In this document: positions 50,893 to 58,792 of the stretch, piece by piece
Layout of the letters: each line of letters begins with the position of its first letter
Numbering within the stretch: position 1 is the stretch's first letter
DNA from: RPQJ01 sp044226195
GTDB taxonomy: Bacteria; Pseudomonadota; Gammaproteobacteria; Steroidobacterales; Steroidobacteraceae
Direction: 5' to 3'
DNA length: 64,000 nt
Assembly (NCBI GenBank): GCA_044226195.1
Contig: JBGAHO010000015.1
Location: 17,854 to 81,853, forward strand
Made by a program: the position numbers and the translations under genes
Notes under the pieces: generated by a model
Seen by the model: only the letters and a program-made list of their open reading frames with translations
What the model was told of the DNA's origin: nothing
The model's database searches: none

Positions 50893-53052
50893 TCAGGCGG
50901 CCGACTGTGTGAGCAGCGGCGCGTGGCCCGCACCACCGTGCTCGACGCTCAGGATCAGGCCGGGGACGTCGATGATCAGCGCGACGTGCCCGTCCCCGAG
51001 CATCGTGGCGCCGGCGAGTCCCGGCACGGACCGGAAGTTCGCCTCGAGACTCTTGATGACCACCTGCTGCTGCGCGAGCAGGTCGTCGACGAACAGGCCG
51101 ATGCGCCGACCGTCCGCCTCGAGGATCATCAGCAGGCCCTCGAGCAGGTCGGTGGTGCGCGACGGGATGTCGAACAGCTGGTAGAGCCGCACGATCGGGA
51201 TGTAGTCGTCGCGCAGGCGGAACAGCTCGGCGCTGCCGCCCACGGAACTGACGCGGTCCTTCGCCACCTGGATCGTCTCGACGATCGCCACCAGCGGCAC
51301 GACGTAGATCTCCTCGCCGACGCGCACGAGCTGGCCGTCGAGGATCGCGAGCGTGAGCGGCAGGCGGATGCGCACCGTCGTGCCCTGGCCGGCTTCCGAC
51401 AGCACCTGGATGTGGCCGCCGAGCTCGTTGACGTTGCGGCGCACGACGTCCATGCCGACGCCGCGGCCGGAGACGTCGCTGACCACGTCCGCGGTCGAAA
51501 AGCCCGGTGCGAAGATGAGTTGATAGACGCGGTCGTCCGAGAGTTCCTCGTCGGCGCCGATCAGGCCGCGCTCGCGCGCCTTGCGGAGGATCTTCTCGCG
51601 GTCGAGGCCGCCGCCGTCGTCGGTCACCTCGACCGTGACGTTGCCGCCCTTGTGGTAGGCGTTGAGCGTGATGGTGCCGGTGGCCGGCTTGCCGGCCGCC
51701 GCGCGCCGCTCGGCCGACTCGAGGCCGTGATCGACGCTGTTGCGCACGAGGTGCACCAGCGGGTCACCGATCTTCTCGAGCACCGTCTTGTCGAGCTCGG
51801 TCTGCTCGCCGAGCATCTTCAGCTCGATCTGCTTGCCGAGCTTCTGGCCGAGGTCGCGCACCATGCGCGGGAAGCGGTTGAAGACGAAGCTGATCGGCAG
51901 CATGCGCACGCGCATGACGCTTTCCTGCAGCGCGCGCATCTGGCGCTCGAACTGCGCGAGGCCGGCGCGCAGCTCGTCGGCCGTGTGGCCGTCGAGGTGC
52001 TGCGCGGACTGCGACAGCATCGACTGCGTGATGACCAGTTCGCCGACCGTGTTCATCAGCTCGTCGATCTTCTCGATGCTGACGCGGATGGAGCTGTGGT
52101 CGCCGGCCGTGGCGTGGCGGGCTTCGCCGTTCTCCGCCTTGACGGCGTGATCGGCGGCGGCCGGGACGACGGGCGCGACTTCAGCCGCTGCCGGTGCAGC
52201 GGGCGCATGCGCGTGCGCGATGAGCGGATCGACGTCGTGGGCGACGGCCTCGAGCACCGGGTCGTAGGTGAGTTCGCAATCGCCCTCGGCCCAGTCGAAC
52301 ACCTGCATGACCTGGTCGAGCGGAACGGCGGCGTCGAGGCGCAGCGTCCAGCTCAGGAGGCACTGCTCGGGATCGAACTCGGCGAGCGGCGGGATGCGGC
52401 TCGCGTCGGCGCGGGCCGACACGGGACCGAAGGCTTCGAGTTCCGCGAACAGGCGCAGCGGGTCGTTGCCGTGGACCAGCATGCCGGGGCCCGGCTGCAC
52501 CTTGATGTCCCAGCCCGCGATCTGCTCGCCGACGGCCGAGATCGCGACGGGCGCGACGGACTCGGCCGCTGCGACGGGCGCGGCGACCGGCGCCGGAGTG
52601 GCCATGGCGGCCGCGACGACCGCGGGATCGACGCCCGCCGGCACCGCGCCGTTGCCCACCTTGTCGTTGATGATGGTCTCGAGGTCGGTGATCAGCTGCG
52701 GCAGGTGCGCGGGTTCCTCGCGCGAGCCGTCGCGGGTCGACTGCAGCATCTCGCGCATGATGTCGACGACGGAAAGCAGCAGGTCGACGATGCGCGGCGT
52801 CACCACGCGCTTGTCGGCGCGCAGCTGGTCCATCAGCGTCTCGGCCACGTGGGCGAGCGCCGTGATGCGGCTGAAGCCGAAGGTGGCCGCGCCGCCCTTG
52901 ATGGAGTGGGCGACCCGGAACACGTTGTTGATGGTCTCGGGATCGGCCTTGGCGCCGGCGCTCAGCGCGAGCAGCGCCGCTTCCATCGAATCGAGGGCCT
53001 CGAAGCTCTCCTGGAAAAAGGACTCGTGGAACTGCGCAAGGTCGAGCGTCAT
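50893..53052 (-). CDS. cheA: Chemotaxis histidine kinase CheA
   Basis: A 719-residue CheA; AGGAAG precedes ATG 53052. The phosphotransfer domain has NVFRVAHSIKGGAATFGF with the phosphorylated histidine near residue 48. A Pro/Ala-rich spacer and a P2-like region precede the dimer helices (IDELMNTVGELVITQSMLSQ). The kinase has LVHLVRNSVDHGLESAE, VTDDGGGLDREKIL, IFAPGFSTADVVSDVSGRG and GVGMDVVRRNVNELGG, then a CheW-like end with IYVVPLVAIVETIQV and LIIDVPGLILSVE. It is transcribed with its receptors here, whereas cheZ and another cheY lie in the flagellar operon. Confidence 0.96.
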   Translation of the reverse strand: MTLDLAQFHESFFQESFEALDSMEAALLALSAGAKADPETINNVFRVAHSIKGGAATFGFSRITALAHVAETLMDQLRADKRVVTPRIVDLLLSVVDIMREMLQSTRDGSREEPAHLPQLITDLETIINDKVGNGAVPAGVDPAVVAAAMATPAPVAAPVAAAESVAPVAISAVGEQIAGWDIKVQPGPGMLVHGNDPLRLFAELEAFGPVSARADASRIPPLAEFDPEQCLLSWTLRLDAAVPLDQVMQVFDWAEGDCELTYDPVLEAVAHDVDPLIAHAHAPAAPAAAEVAPVVPAAADHAVKAENGEARHATAGDHSSIRVSIEKIDELMNTVGELVITQSMLSQSAQHLDGHTADELRAGLAQFERQMRALQESVMRVRMLPISFVFNRFPRMVRDLGQKLGKQIELKMLGEQTELDKTVLEKIGDPLVHLVRNSVDHGLESAERRAAAGKPATGTITLNAYHKGGNVTVEVTDDGGGLDREKILRKARERGLIGADEELSDDRVYQLIFAPGFSTADVVSDVSGRGVGMDVVRRNVNELGGHIQVLSEAGQGTTVRIRLPLTLAILDGQLVRVGEEIYVVPLVAIVETIQVAKDRVSSVGGSAELFRLRDDYIPIVRLYQLFDIPSRTTDLLEGLLMILEADGRRIGLFVDDLLAQQQVVIKSLEANFRSVPGLAGATMLGDGHVALIIDVPGLILSVEHGGAGHAPLLTQSAA

Positions 53053-53064
53053 GGCCGGGCTTCC

Positions 53065-53427
53065 TCAGGACAGCACTCGGGCTACCGCGTTCAGCAGTCG
53101 GTCCGGGTCGAAGGGCTTCACGATCCAGCCGGTGGCGCCGGCGGCGCGTGCCCGCTGCTTCATCTCCACGCTCGATTCGGTCGTGAGCATCACGATCGGC
53201 ACGAGCCGGTAGGACGGGCAGGCGCGCAGGCGCGCGACGAGACCGATGCCGTCCATCGACGGCATGTTCACGTCGCTGATCACCAGGTCGAACTGCTGGG
53301 TCTGTGCTACGTCGTAGGCGCGGTTGCCGTCCTCGGCCGTGGCAACTTCGTAGCCCGCGGACAGCAGCGTGGCCGAGACCAGTTCCCGCATCATCACGGA
53401 GTCATCGACGGCGAGCACTCGCTTCAT
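53065..53427 (-). CDS. CheY-like response regulator of the chemosensory operon
   Basis: A 120-residue lone receiver. Key residues are the acidic pair in AVDDSVMMRELV, the phospho-Asp in FDLVISDVNMPSMDG, the Thr in VMLTTESS and the Lys in WIVKPFDPDRL. ATG 53427 overlaps the upstream STAS stop as ATGA, and the gene ends 13 bases before cheA. It differs from the flagellar-operon CheY (58397-58792), which has the better match to motor-binding CheY. This one may be a phosphate sink or serve another output. Confidence 0.9.
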   Translation of the reverse strand: MKRVLAVDDSVMMRELVSATLLSAGYEVATAEDGNRAYDVAQTQQFDLVISDVNMPSMDGIGLVARLRACPSYRLVPIVMLTTESSVEMKQRARAAGATGWIVKPFDPDRLLNAVARVLS

Positions 53428-53795
53428 GCGGCGCCTCCCATGGACATGGCCGGCAGGCCCGGACTCTCGAGCAGGGCCTCGATGCCGAGCAGGCGGATCC
53501 CGTGGACCAGGGCCGGCGAGCGGCCGGCCCAACTGAAGACGATGGAGCGCTCCATGCAGTCGATCGCGAAACCGACCAGGACCTGCAGGGCGGCGGTGTC
53601 GATGCGCTCGACGCGCGAACCGTCGATCACGGGCGGCACCTTGCCGTCGAGCGCGGCGAGGCAGGTGCTGCGCAGCGCGGCGATGTCCTGCAGGGTGCAG
53701 TGGGTGCCGAGATCGATGCCGGTCGGCGCCGCGGGGGCGGCGGCTTTCGGCTTGCGGGCGCGGGGTGCGGCGGCCTTCTTTCGTTTCTGTGTCAT
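53424..53795 (-). CDS. STAS-domain protein, first gene of the chemosensory operon
   Basis: A 123-residue protein (ATG 53795; GTG 53807 would add four residues; neither has a clear ribosome site). A basic Lys/Ala/Pro-rich head of about 25 residues precedes a STAS domain: IDLGTHCTLQDIAALRSTCL, PVIDGSRVERIDTAALQVLV and SIVFSWAGRSPALVHGIRLL. At the switch loop DTAALQ the usual serine is threonine. STAS proteins with cheY-cheA neighbours can act as an anti-sigma-antagonist-like switch; this role is inferred. A FliA-type promoter lies just upstream. Confidence 0.85.
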   Translation of the reverse strand: MTQKRKKAAAPRARKPKAAAPAAPTGIDLGTHCTLQDIAALRSTCLAALDGKVPPVIDGSRVERIDTAALQVLVGFAIDCMERSIVFSWAGRSPALVHGIRLLGIEALLESPGLPAMSMGGAA

Positions 53796-53833
53796 GGCAA
53801 TGCACACGGGAGGCAGGGTGCCTCGCCGTCGGG

Positions 53834-53860
53834 GTATCGGCCGGGCGGTTGCGCGATTGA
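53834..53860 (-). promoter_or_regulatory. FliA (sigma-28) promoter for the chemosensory operon
   Basis: On the minus strand TCAATCGC (53860-53853) and GCCGATAC (53841-53834) are separated by 11 bases. The -10 box keeps GCCGATA, and the -35 box is a weaker match to TCAAG/TAAAG. Transcription from about 53826 would give a leader of about 30 bases before the STAS gene. Its opposite partner starts within 80 bases. Confidence 0.6.
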
Positions 53861-53915
53861 GGCAGGACCGGCAGGGATGGGCCCAAATCGGAGGAAAGTC
53901 ACACCGGGCGTCGAT

Positions 53916-53943
53916 TCAAGGTGAAGGGGCCCGGGGCCGATAA
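53916..53943 (+). promoter_or_regulatory. FliA (sigma-28) promoter for the fliK-like gene
   Basis: TCAAGGTG (53916-53923), 12 bases, then a perfect GCCGATAA (53936-53943). This is very close to the Pseudomonas FliA consensus TCAAG-N-GCCGATA. A start near 53950 puts a GGAG ribosome site (53964-53967) and GTG 53973 at sensible distances, which also decides the start of the downstream gene. Confidence 0.72.
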
Positions 53944-53972
53944 GCGGGGTGCTGGATCCCCCCGGAGCCGTC

Positions 53973-55178
53973 GTGCTGAAGATCGAACCCCTGCCGTCGC
54001 GTCCCACCGGAACGACCCCTGTCGGCTCGCCGACGGGGTCGAACCTGCCGGTCGGCACGCTGCTGACGGTCGAGGCGGTGCGCGACAGCACCTCGGCCCA
54101 GCTGCTGCTGATGCTGGCCGGGCGGAAGTTCGCATTGCGGCCGGGGGGCGCGGCACCCGACGTCCAGCCGGGCGACAAGCTGACGGCGCGCGTCACGCGC
54201 ACCGAACCCGAACTCGAGCTGACCCTGGTTTCCCGGGCCGACGAAGTCGCATCGGCCCTGCGCCGCGAACTGCCGCAGCAGGCCAGTCCGCTGCGCCTGC
54301 TCGCCAACCTGATGTTCCTCGCGACGCGCCCTGCCCCGCTGGCGACCGGGGGCAACCCCGCCGCACCGGAGCAGGCGCCGCTCGCGCGACTGCCGGCCGC
54401 GGCGGCCGAGGCCGTCGAGGCGACCGTGCGCGCCGTGCCCGAGGCCCGCCAGCTGGCGACGCCCGAGGGACTGGAGAAGGCCGTGCTCGCCTCGGGCGTG
54501 CGGCTCGAGCGGCTGCTCGCCACGCCGCCGCGCGACCTCGCCGCGCAGGTCGGCAACGACTGGAAAGGCGCGCTGCTGAAACTGCGCGACGTGCTGGTGA
54601 AGTCCGGGGCGCAGCGGGTCGCCGCCGCGCCCGACACGTCCGACACGCCGCTGCCGATGCGATACGGCGAGCTGAACGCGATGAGCGCGGACCCGCCGTC
54701 GCTGAGCCGCGCGACGCCGCCCGACGCGGCGCTCGGCCAGCTCGTGCAGCAGGTCCAGGAATCGATCGCGCGGGTGACGTGCAACCAGCTCGCGAGCCTC
54801 GACCCGCGCCAGCAGGCCGCGTTCCCGCTGCTGCTCGAGATCCCGTACCGGCAGGGCGAGCAGCCCGGGTTGCTGCGCGTGCGCGTCGACCGCGAGGCGC
54901 ACGCCACGACGGCGAGCCCGGTCTGGTCGGTGGAATTCGCGGTCGACCTCGGCGCGAGCGGGCCGCTGCGCGGCCGCGTGACGCTCGCCGAGGGCCGCGT
55001 GAGCGTGACGCTCCAGCCGGAGCAGAGCTCGCTGGCGCGCAGCATCGACGCCCGCTTCGAGGAACTGCGCGGCAGCCTGACGGACGCCGGCCTGCCCGTC
55101 GGCAAGCTGAGCTGCACGCGCAGCGATCCGGTCAACCTCAGCCAGACGGGCACCTGGCTCGTGAACCTGCGCGCATGA
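53973..55178 (+). CDS. Flagellar hook-length control protein FliK-like
   Basis: A 401-residue protein. GTG 53973 is preferred (GGAG five bases upstream, 22 bases after the predicted start of transcription); GTG 53949 lies at the promoter itself. The first 270 residues are Ala/Pro-rich and variable, containing a barrel-like segment (GTLLTVEAVRDSTSAQLLLM; QPGDKLTARVTRTEPELELT). The last 120 are the Flg_hook-like domain: FPLLLEIPYRQGEQPGLLRV, VWSVEFAVDLGASGPLRGRV, RVSVTLQPEQSSLARSIDAR. It probably sets hook length, or is a second FliK paralogue, as it is apart from the main hook genes. Its stop overlaps the next start as ATGA. Confidence 0.85.
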   Translation: MLKIEPLPSRPTGTTPVGSPTGSNLPVGTLLTVEAVRDSTSAQLLLMLAGRKFALRPGGAAPDVQPGDKLTARVTRTEPELELTLVSRADEVASALRRELPQQASPLRLLANLMFLATRPAPLATGGNPAAPEQAPLARLPAAAAEAVEATVRAVPEARQLATPEGLEKAVLASGVRLERLLATPPRDLAAQVGNDWKGALLKLRDVLVKSGAQRVAAAPDTSDTPLPMRYGELNAMSADPPSLSRATPPDAALGQLVQQVQESIARVTCNQLASLDPRQQAAFPLLLEIPYRQGEQPGLLRVRVDREAHATTASPVWSVEFAVDLGASGPLRGRVTLAEGRVSVTLQPEQSSLARSIDARFEELRGSLTDAGLPVGKLSCTRSDPVNLSQTGTWLVNLRA

Positions 55179-55498
55179 ACACCCCTGCCGACAACCTGCC
55201 GCTGGCCGTCGCGCTCACCTATGACGGGAGCAGCGCGCCGCGCGTCGTCGCCAAGGGCGCCGGCGAACTCGCCGAGAAGATCATCGCGACGGCCCAGCAG
55301 CATGGCGTGCCGCTGCAGCCCGACCTCGACCTCGTGCGCCTGCTGGCGCAGCTCGACCTCGGCGACGAGATTCCGCGCCCGCTCTACGTCGCGGTCGCGC
55401 ACGTGCTGGCGTTCGCCTGGGCGGTCGCCGGCAAGGAACCTCCGCCGCGTCGGCGTCACGACCGGCGACCTCCCCTCGGGGACGCCGCGGCCGGCTGA
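55175..55498 (+). CDS. FlhB C-terminal-domain-like protein
   Basis: A 107-residue protein matching the cytoplasmic C-terminal part of FlhB/EscU, without the membrane domain: PLAVALTYDGSSAPRVVAKG, then ELAEKIIATAQQHGVPLQPD, LVRLLAQLDLGDEIPRPLYV and AVAHVLAFAWAV. The NPTH self-cleavage loop of full FlhB is not present. Such small proteins often follow a FliK-like gene and are thought to stand in for the substrate-specificity switch. The ATG is joined to the fliK stop. The last 43 bases overlap the convergent DUF2802 gene. Confidence 0.87.
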   Translation: MNTPADNLPLAVALTYDGSSAPRVVAKGAGELAEKIIATAQQHGVPLQPDLDLVRLLAQLDLGDEIPRPLYVAVAHVLAFAWAVAGKEPPPRRRHDRRPPLGDAAAG

Positions 55499-55917
55499 TC
55501 GTCGGCGGGCCGACGCGTGCGGGCGCCGTGCACGAGCACGGCCAGCTCGGCCTCGGCCGGAGTCAGTCCACAATTGACCACGAGATCGTCGGACGCCGCG
55601 CCACCCGCGGCGAGTCGCGCGGCGAGGTCGTAGGCGCGGCCGGCGGCCGGCGCGGGCGGCACCACGGCAGGCGTGGCCTGGATCTGCGTGCTGACGCTGC
55701 GCAGGTATTCGCGCAGCGCGAGATTGGCCGCGGCGAGTTGCGCGAGGTCCCCGCCGAGGCGGTCGAACTGCGCGCGCCAGCGCTCGCCTTCGGCGGCGGT
55801 CTGCGTGCGCAGGTGGCGCAGCGAGCGGCTCGTGAGCATGAACGCCCCGAGCAGCAGGCTGGCGGCGCCGGCGGAGACGAGGGCGGCGAGCCCGGCAGTC
55901 AGTTCCCAGTCGATCAT
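55456..55917 (-). CDS. DUF2802-family membrane protein of flagellar/chemotaxis regions
   Basis: A 153-residue protein from ATG 55917. One membrane helix lies at residues 7-30 (AGLAALVSAGAASLLLGAFM), then a coiled region (EGERWRAQFDRLGGDLAQLA) and a Pro/Ala linker. The conserved end VVNCGLTPAEAELAVLVHG is the DUF2802 signature. In Pseudomonas this family is encoded near cheW/motCD; here it directly follows motCD after a probable terminator. Function unknown. Confidence 0.82.
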   Translation of the reverse strand: MIDWELTAGLAALVSAGAASLLLGAFMLTSRSLRHLRTQTAAEGERWRAQFDRLGGDLAQLAAANLALREYLRSVSTQIQATPAVVPPAPAAGRAYDLAARLAAGGAASDDLVVNCGLTPAEAELAVLVHGARTRRPADDQPAAASPRGGRRS

Positions 55918-56005
55918 GTGGCGGCACTCCCGTGGGCGCATCGCGGCGCCGATTGGTGGTCGTTACGGGAGTCAGTGCAGGAAGCGTGCCAGCCCAAGGG
56001 GCGGC

Positions 56006-56025
56006 AAAACGCCGGATTTCCGGCG
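56006..56025 (-). terminator. Rho-independent terminator after motD
   Basis: Read on the minus strand, CGCCGGA and TCCGGCG pair (56025-56019 with 56016-56010) and TTTT follows (56009-56006). It lies 12 bases after the motD stop and before the DUF2802 start, so it may end most transcripts of the flhA-to-motD run. Confidence 0.6.
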
Positions 56026-56036
56026 CGATCCGCGGC

Positions 56037-56882
56037 TCAGCCGGGGAGTTTCGGGGCCGCCGATCCGGCGGCCACGGTCTCCGGCGCACCGCGAATGATG
56101 ATCATCACGCGACGGTTGCGGTTGCGGCCGTCCTCGCTGTCGTTCGGTCGCACGGGATCGAACTCCCCGTGGCCGATCACGGTCAGCCGCTTCGGGGCGA
56201 CGCCCTTCTCGGTCAGCAGGTGGACCACGCTCGCCGCCCGGGCCGAGGAGAGCTCCCAGTTCGAGGGGAACTCGGCGGTGTTGATCGGCCGGTCGTCGGT
56301 GTGGCCTTCCACGCGCAGCTCGTTCGGGAACGGCCGCAGCGCCTCGCCGAGGCGGGTGATCACACCGCGGGCCGCGGGCGTCAGGCGCGAATCGCCGCTC
56401 GGGAACAGGATGTCGGTGCGCAGCTCGACCTCGACCACGTCTTCCTTGCGGCGGACGACCACGAGGCCTTCCTGGATCAGGCCGGACATGGCCTTCTCGA
56501 CCGACTCGGCCACGTCCTGCAACTGCTTCGCGCGTCCGGCCTCCTTCGCGTCCGGCGCGTCGTCCTTCGACGTGCCCTGCGCGGGCTTGGACATGCCCGC
56601 GAGCGGCATGGCGAGTCCGGACTGGACCGGGGCGTCGCCCGCGGCGGCGCGCGTGGCCACCGGGCCGCGGTCGTCCATGTGCAGAGGCATCGGGCTGCCC
56701 TGCGAGCCGTTGAACGCGAGGTTCAGCGCGTCGGAGAGCTGGCGGTACTTGCCCTCGTTCACCGAGGAGATGGCGTACATCACCACGAAGAACGCGAGCA
56801 GCAGCGTGAGCAGGTCCGCATAGGGGATCGCCCACGCTTCGTGGTTCTGGTGATCCTCGTGGCGGCGCTGGCGGCGGTCCAT
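56037..56882 (-). CDS. motD: Flagellar motor stator protein MotD (MotB family)
   Basis: A 281-residue MotB-like protein. ATG 56882 has GAGG five bases upstream; GTG 56885 is adjacent. The single helix AWAIPYADLLTLLLAFFVVM carries the proton-path aspartate (PYADLL). After a disordered Pro/Ala/Lys region the OmpA-like peptidoglycan-binding domain has VEVELRTDILFPSGDSRLTP, RVEGHTDDRPI, WELSSARAASVVHLL and RNRNRRVMIII. With MotC it forms a stator unit; the MotCD type is usually the second stator in polar flagellates, used at high load. Confidence 0.94.
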   Translation of the reverse strand: MDRRQRRHEDHQNHEAWAIPYADLLTLLLAFFVVMYAISSVNEGKYRQLSDALNLAFNGSQGSPMPLHMDDRGPVATRAAAGDAPVQSGLAMPLAGMSKPAQGTSKDDAPDAKEAGRAKQLQDVAESVEKAMSGLIQEGLVVVRRKEDVVEVELRTDILFPSGDSRLTPAARGVITRLGEALRPFPNELRVEGHTDDRPINTAEFPSNWELSSARAASVVHLLTEKGVAPKRLTVIGHGEFDPVRPNDSEDGRNRNRRVMIIIRGAPETVAAGSAAPKLPG

Positions 56883-56889
56883 CACGGCC

Positions 56890-57630
56890 TCAGTGCATGA
56901 AGCCCTGCAGGCGGGCCTCGATGCGCCGTGGGTTCTCGCCCTGCGCGATGCCGATGAGGCCCTCGATGGTCATCTCGTGCACCTGCGAGCGCGCCAGGAT
57001 CGCGACCTTCAGCTTGTTCGCGATCGGCAGGAAGAAGAGGTTGGCGAGGCCGATGCCGTACACCGTCGCGGTGAAGGCCGCGGCAATGCCGTGGCCGAGC
57101 ATCTTCGGGTCCTCGAGGTGCTGCATGACGGCCATCAGGCCGAGCACGGCGCCGATGATGCCGAGCGTCGGGGAGTAGATGCCGAGGCCCTCCCACACCC
57201 TCGCGGCCTGCAGGTCCGCGCCTTCGCGCGCGTGCAGCTCGACTTCGAGGATGTCGCGGATCGCCTCGGGCTCGCTGCCGTCGACGACCAGCTGCAGCCC
57301 GCGCTTGACGAAATCGTCGGTCTCGCGATCGAGCATCGGCTCGAGCCCGAGCAGGCCCTGCCTGCGCGCGACCTGGCTCCACTCGACCATCTTGTCGATC
57401 AGCGCCTGCGAGCCGAGCGCCGGCGGACGGAACACCCAGCGCGCGATCGCGAGCGCGCGACGCATCACCGGCAGCGGCGTCTGCACGCAGCTCGCCGCGA
57501 TGGTGCCGATGACCACGATGGTGAAGGCCGCCGCCGAGAGCAATGCCTTGACGCCGGCGCCCTTCAGCACCGCGCCGCCGATCACGGCGATCAGCGCGAG
57601 GGTGACACCGACGACGCTCAGGACATCCAT
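56890..57630 (-). CDS. motC: Flagellar motor stator protein MotC (MotA family)
   Basis: A 246-residue MotA-like protein with four helices: VVGVTLALIAVIGGAVLKG, ALLSAAAFTIVVIGTIAASC, GIIGAVLGLMAVMQHLEDP and HGIAAAFTATVYGIGLANLF. The cytoplasmic loop between helices 2 and 3 has DKMVEWSQVARRQGLLGLEP with charged residues that contact the switch, and the TLGIIGAVLGL proline-glycine pattern follows. It is transcribed just before motD and after cheZ. Confidence 0.94.
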   Translation of the reverse strand: MDVLSVVGVTLALIAVIGGAVLKGAGVKALLSAAAFTIVVIGTIAASCVQTPLPVMRRALAIARWVFRPPALGSQALIDKMVEWSQVARRQGLLGLEPMLDRETDDFVKRGLQLVVDGSEPEAIRDILEVELHAREGADLQAARVWEGLGIYSPTLGIIGAVLGLMAVMQHLEDPKMLGHGIAAAFTATVYGIGLANLFFLPIANKLKVAILARSQVHEMTIEGLIGIAQGENPRRIEARLQGFMH

Positions 57631-57653
57631 GGCGGGGCGCCTTCAACCACCGG

Positions 57654-58400
57654 TCAGACGCCGAGGCCCGACAGCAGCGCGTCGACATCCTGCTGGCCGG
57701 CGACCACCGTATCGCGGGTCACGCCGGGCACCGGCGGGCCGAATCCCACGTGCGCGTCGGCGCCGAAGGCGTCGTGCGGCTCCGGTGCGGGCGCCGTGTC
57801 GCGCCGGCCGCCGGAGAGGCGGACCAGGTCGCGCAGCGCGTCCTCGACCTCGCCCACCAGGTGCATCACGCTGCGGATGATCTGGCCCGAGAGGTCCTGG
57901 TAGCCCTGGGCGAGCAGCACCTCGCTCAGGTTCTTGCGCACCGTCTCGCCGTCCTCGCGCGAGAGGTCGAGGAAGCGGTCGAGGCGCTGCAGCAGCTCGC
58001 GGAAGTCCTGCACCGCGATGCGCCGGTCGCGGAACGCGCCCCACAGCGGCGCGATGTTCGCGGCGCCGTGGGCGATGCGCTCGGCGAGCGGGCAGGACTG
58101 TTCGACGAGGTCGAGCGTGTGGTGGGCCGCGGCGTCGGTCATGCGCAGCACGTGCTCGAGCCGCGCGCGCGCGTCCGGCACGTCCTTTTCGGCCAGGTCG
58201 ATCAGCCGCGAGTCGAGCCGGAAGCGCTCGAGCGCCGCATTGAGGTCGCGCGTGAGGCTGCCGATCTCGAGGAACATGGTCCGTTCGCGATCGCGCAGCA
58301 GCGCGTCCAGTTGTTTTTCGAACTCCTCCTCCGAGCCCTGCTCGTACGCCGCCGCCAGCGCCTGGAAGCGGGGCCCGTAGGTCTCGATCACGCTGGTCAC
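57654..58400 (-). CDS. cheZ: CheY-phosphate phosphatase CheZ
   Basis: A 248-residue CheZ. GTG 58400 overlaps the cheY stop as GTGA. The long helical pair holds LDLVEQSCPLAERIAHGAAN and the catalytic stretch VLLAQGYQDLSGQIIRSVMH with the Asp and Gln that attack the CheY aspartyl-phosphate. A loose acidic linker leads to the C-terminal CheY-binding peptide QDVDALLSGLGV. It resets motor signalling at the pole. Confidence 0.95.
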   Translation of the reverse strand: MTSVIETYGPRFQALAAAYEQGSEEEFEKQLDALLRDRERTMFLEIGSLTRDLNAALERFRLDSRLIDLAEKDVPDARARLEHVLRMTDAAAHHTLDLVEQSCPLAERIAHGAANIAPLWGAFRDRRIAVQDFRELLQRLDRFLDLSREDGETVRKNLSEVLLAQGYQDLSGQIIRSVMHLVGEVEDALRDLVRLSGGRRDTAPAPEPHDAFGADAHVGFGPPVPGVTRDTVVAGQQDVDALLSGLGV

Positions 58401-58792
58401 GGCGGCGTACCCAGGCTGTCGAAGATCTTGTCGAGCTTTTCCTTGAGCGTGACGGCCGTGAAGGGCTTGATCACGTAGCCGTTCACGCCCGCCTGCGCCG
58501 CGCGCACGATCTGTTCGCGCTTCGCCTCGGCGGTGAGCATGAGCACCGGCAGCTTCGCGAGCTTCTGGTCGGAGCGCACGGCCTGCAGCAGGTCGATGCC
58601 CGGCATGCCGGGCATGTTCCAGTCGGTGATGAGGAAGTCGTAGTGACCGTCCTGCAGCATCGGCAGCGCGGTCTTGCCGTCGTCGGCCTCGGTCACGTTC
58701 TGGTAGCCGAGGTCGTGCAGCAGGTTCTTGACGATGCGGCGCATCGTCGAGAAGTCGTCGACGACGAGGAACTTGGTGGTGGCCCGGGTCAT
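58397..58792 (-). CDS. cheY: Flagellar chemotaxis response regulator CheY
   Basis: A 131-residue receiver from ATG 58792, which overlaps the fliA stop (ATGA). Residues are VVDDFSTMRRIVKNLLHDLG, the phospho-Asp in YDFLITDWNMPGM, Thr in PVLMLTAEAK and Lys in VIKPFTAVTLKEKLDKIF. The SxxRRIVKN helix and ALPMLQDGHYDFLITDWNMP closely follow motor-binding CheY. It is the probable output regulator that binds the flagellar switch, with CheZ encoded next to it. Confidence 0.95.
   Translation of the reverse strand: MTRATTKFLVVDDFSTMRRIVKNLLHDLGYQNVTEADDGKTALPMLQDGHYDFLITDWNMPGMPGIDLLQAVRSDQKLAKLPVLMLTAEAKREQIVRAAQAGVNGYVIKPFTAVTLKEKLDKIFDSLGTPP

Noticed and set aside
48853..53943. A 1,696-codon open frame on the plus strand across the chemotaxis genes
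   Set aside because: It is antisense to cheA, cheW and two receptor genes whose products are certain. Composition is Arg/His/Leu/Asp-rich with no domain, as expected from GC-biased third positions.
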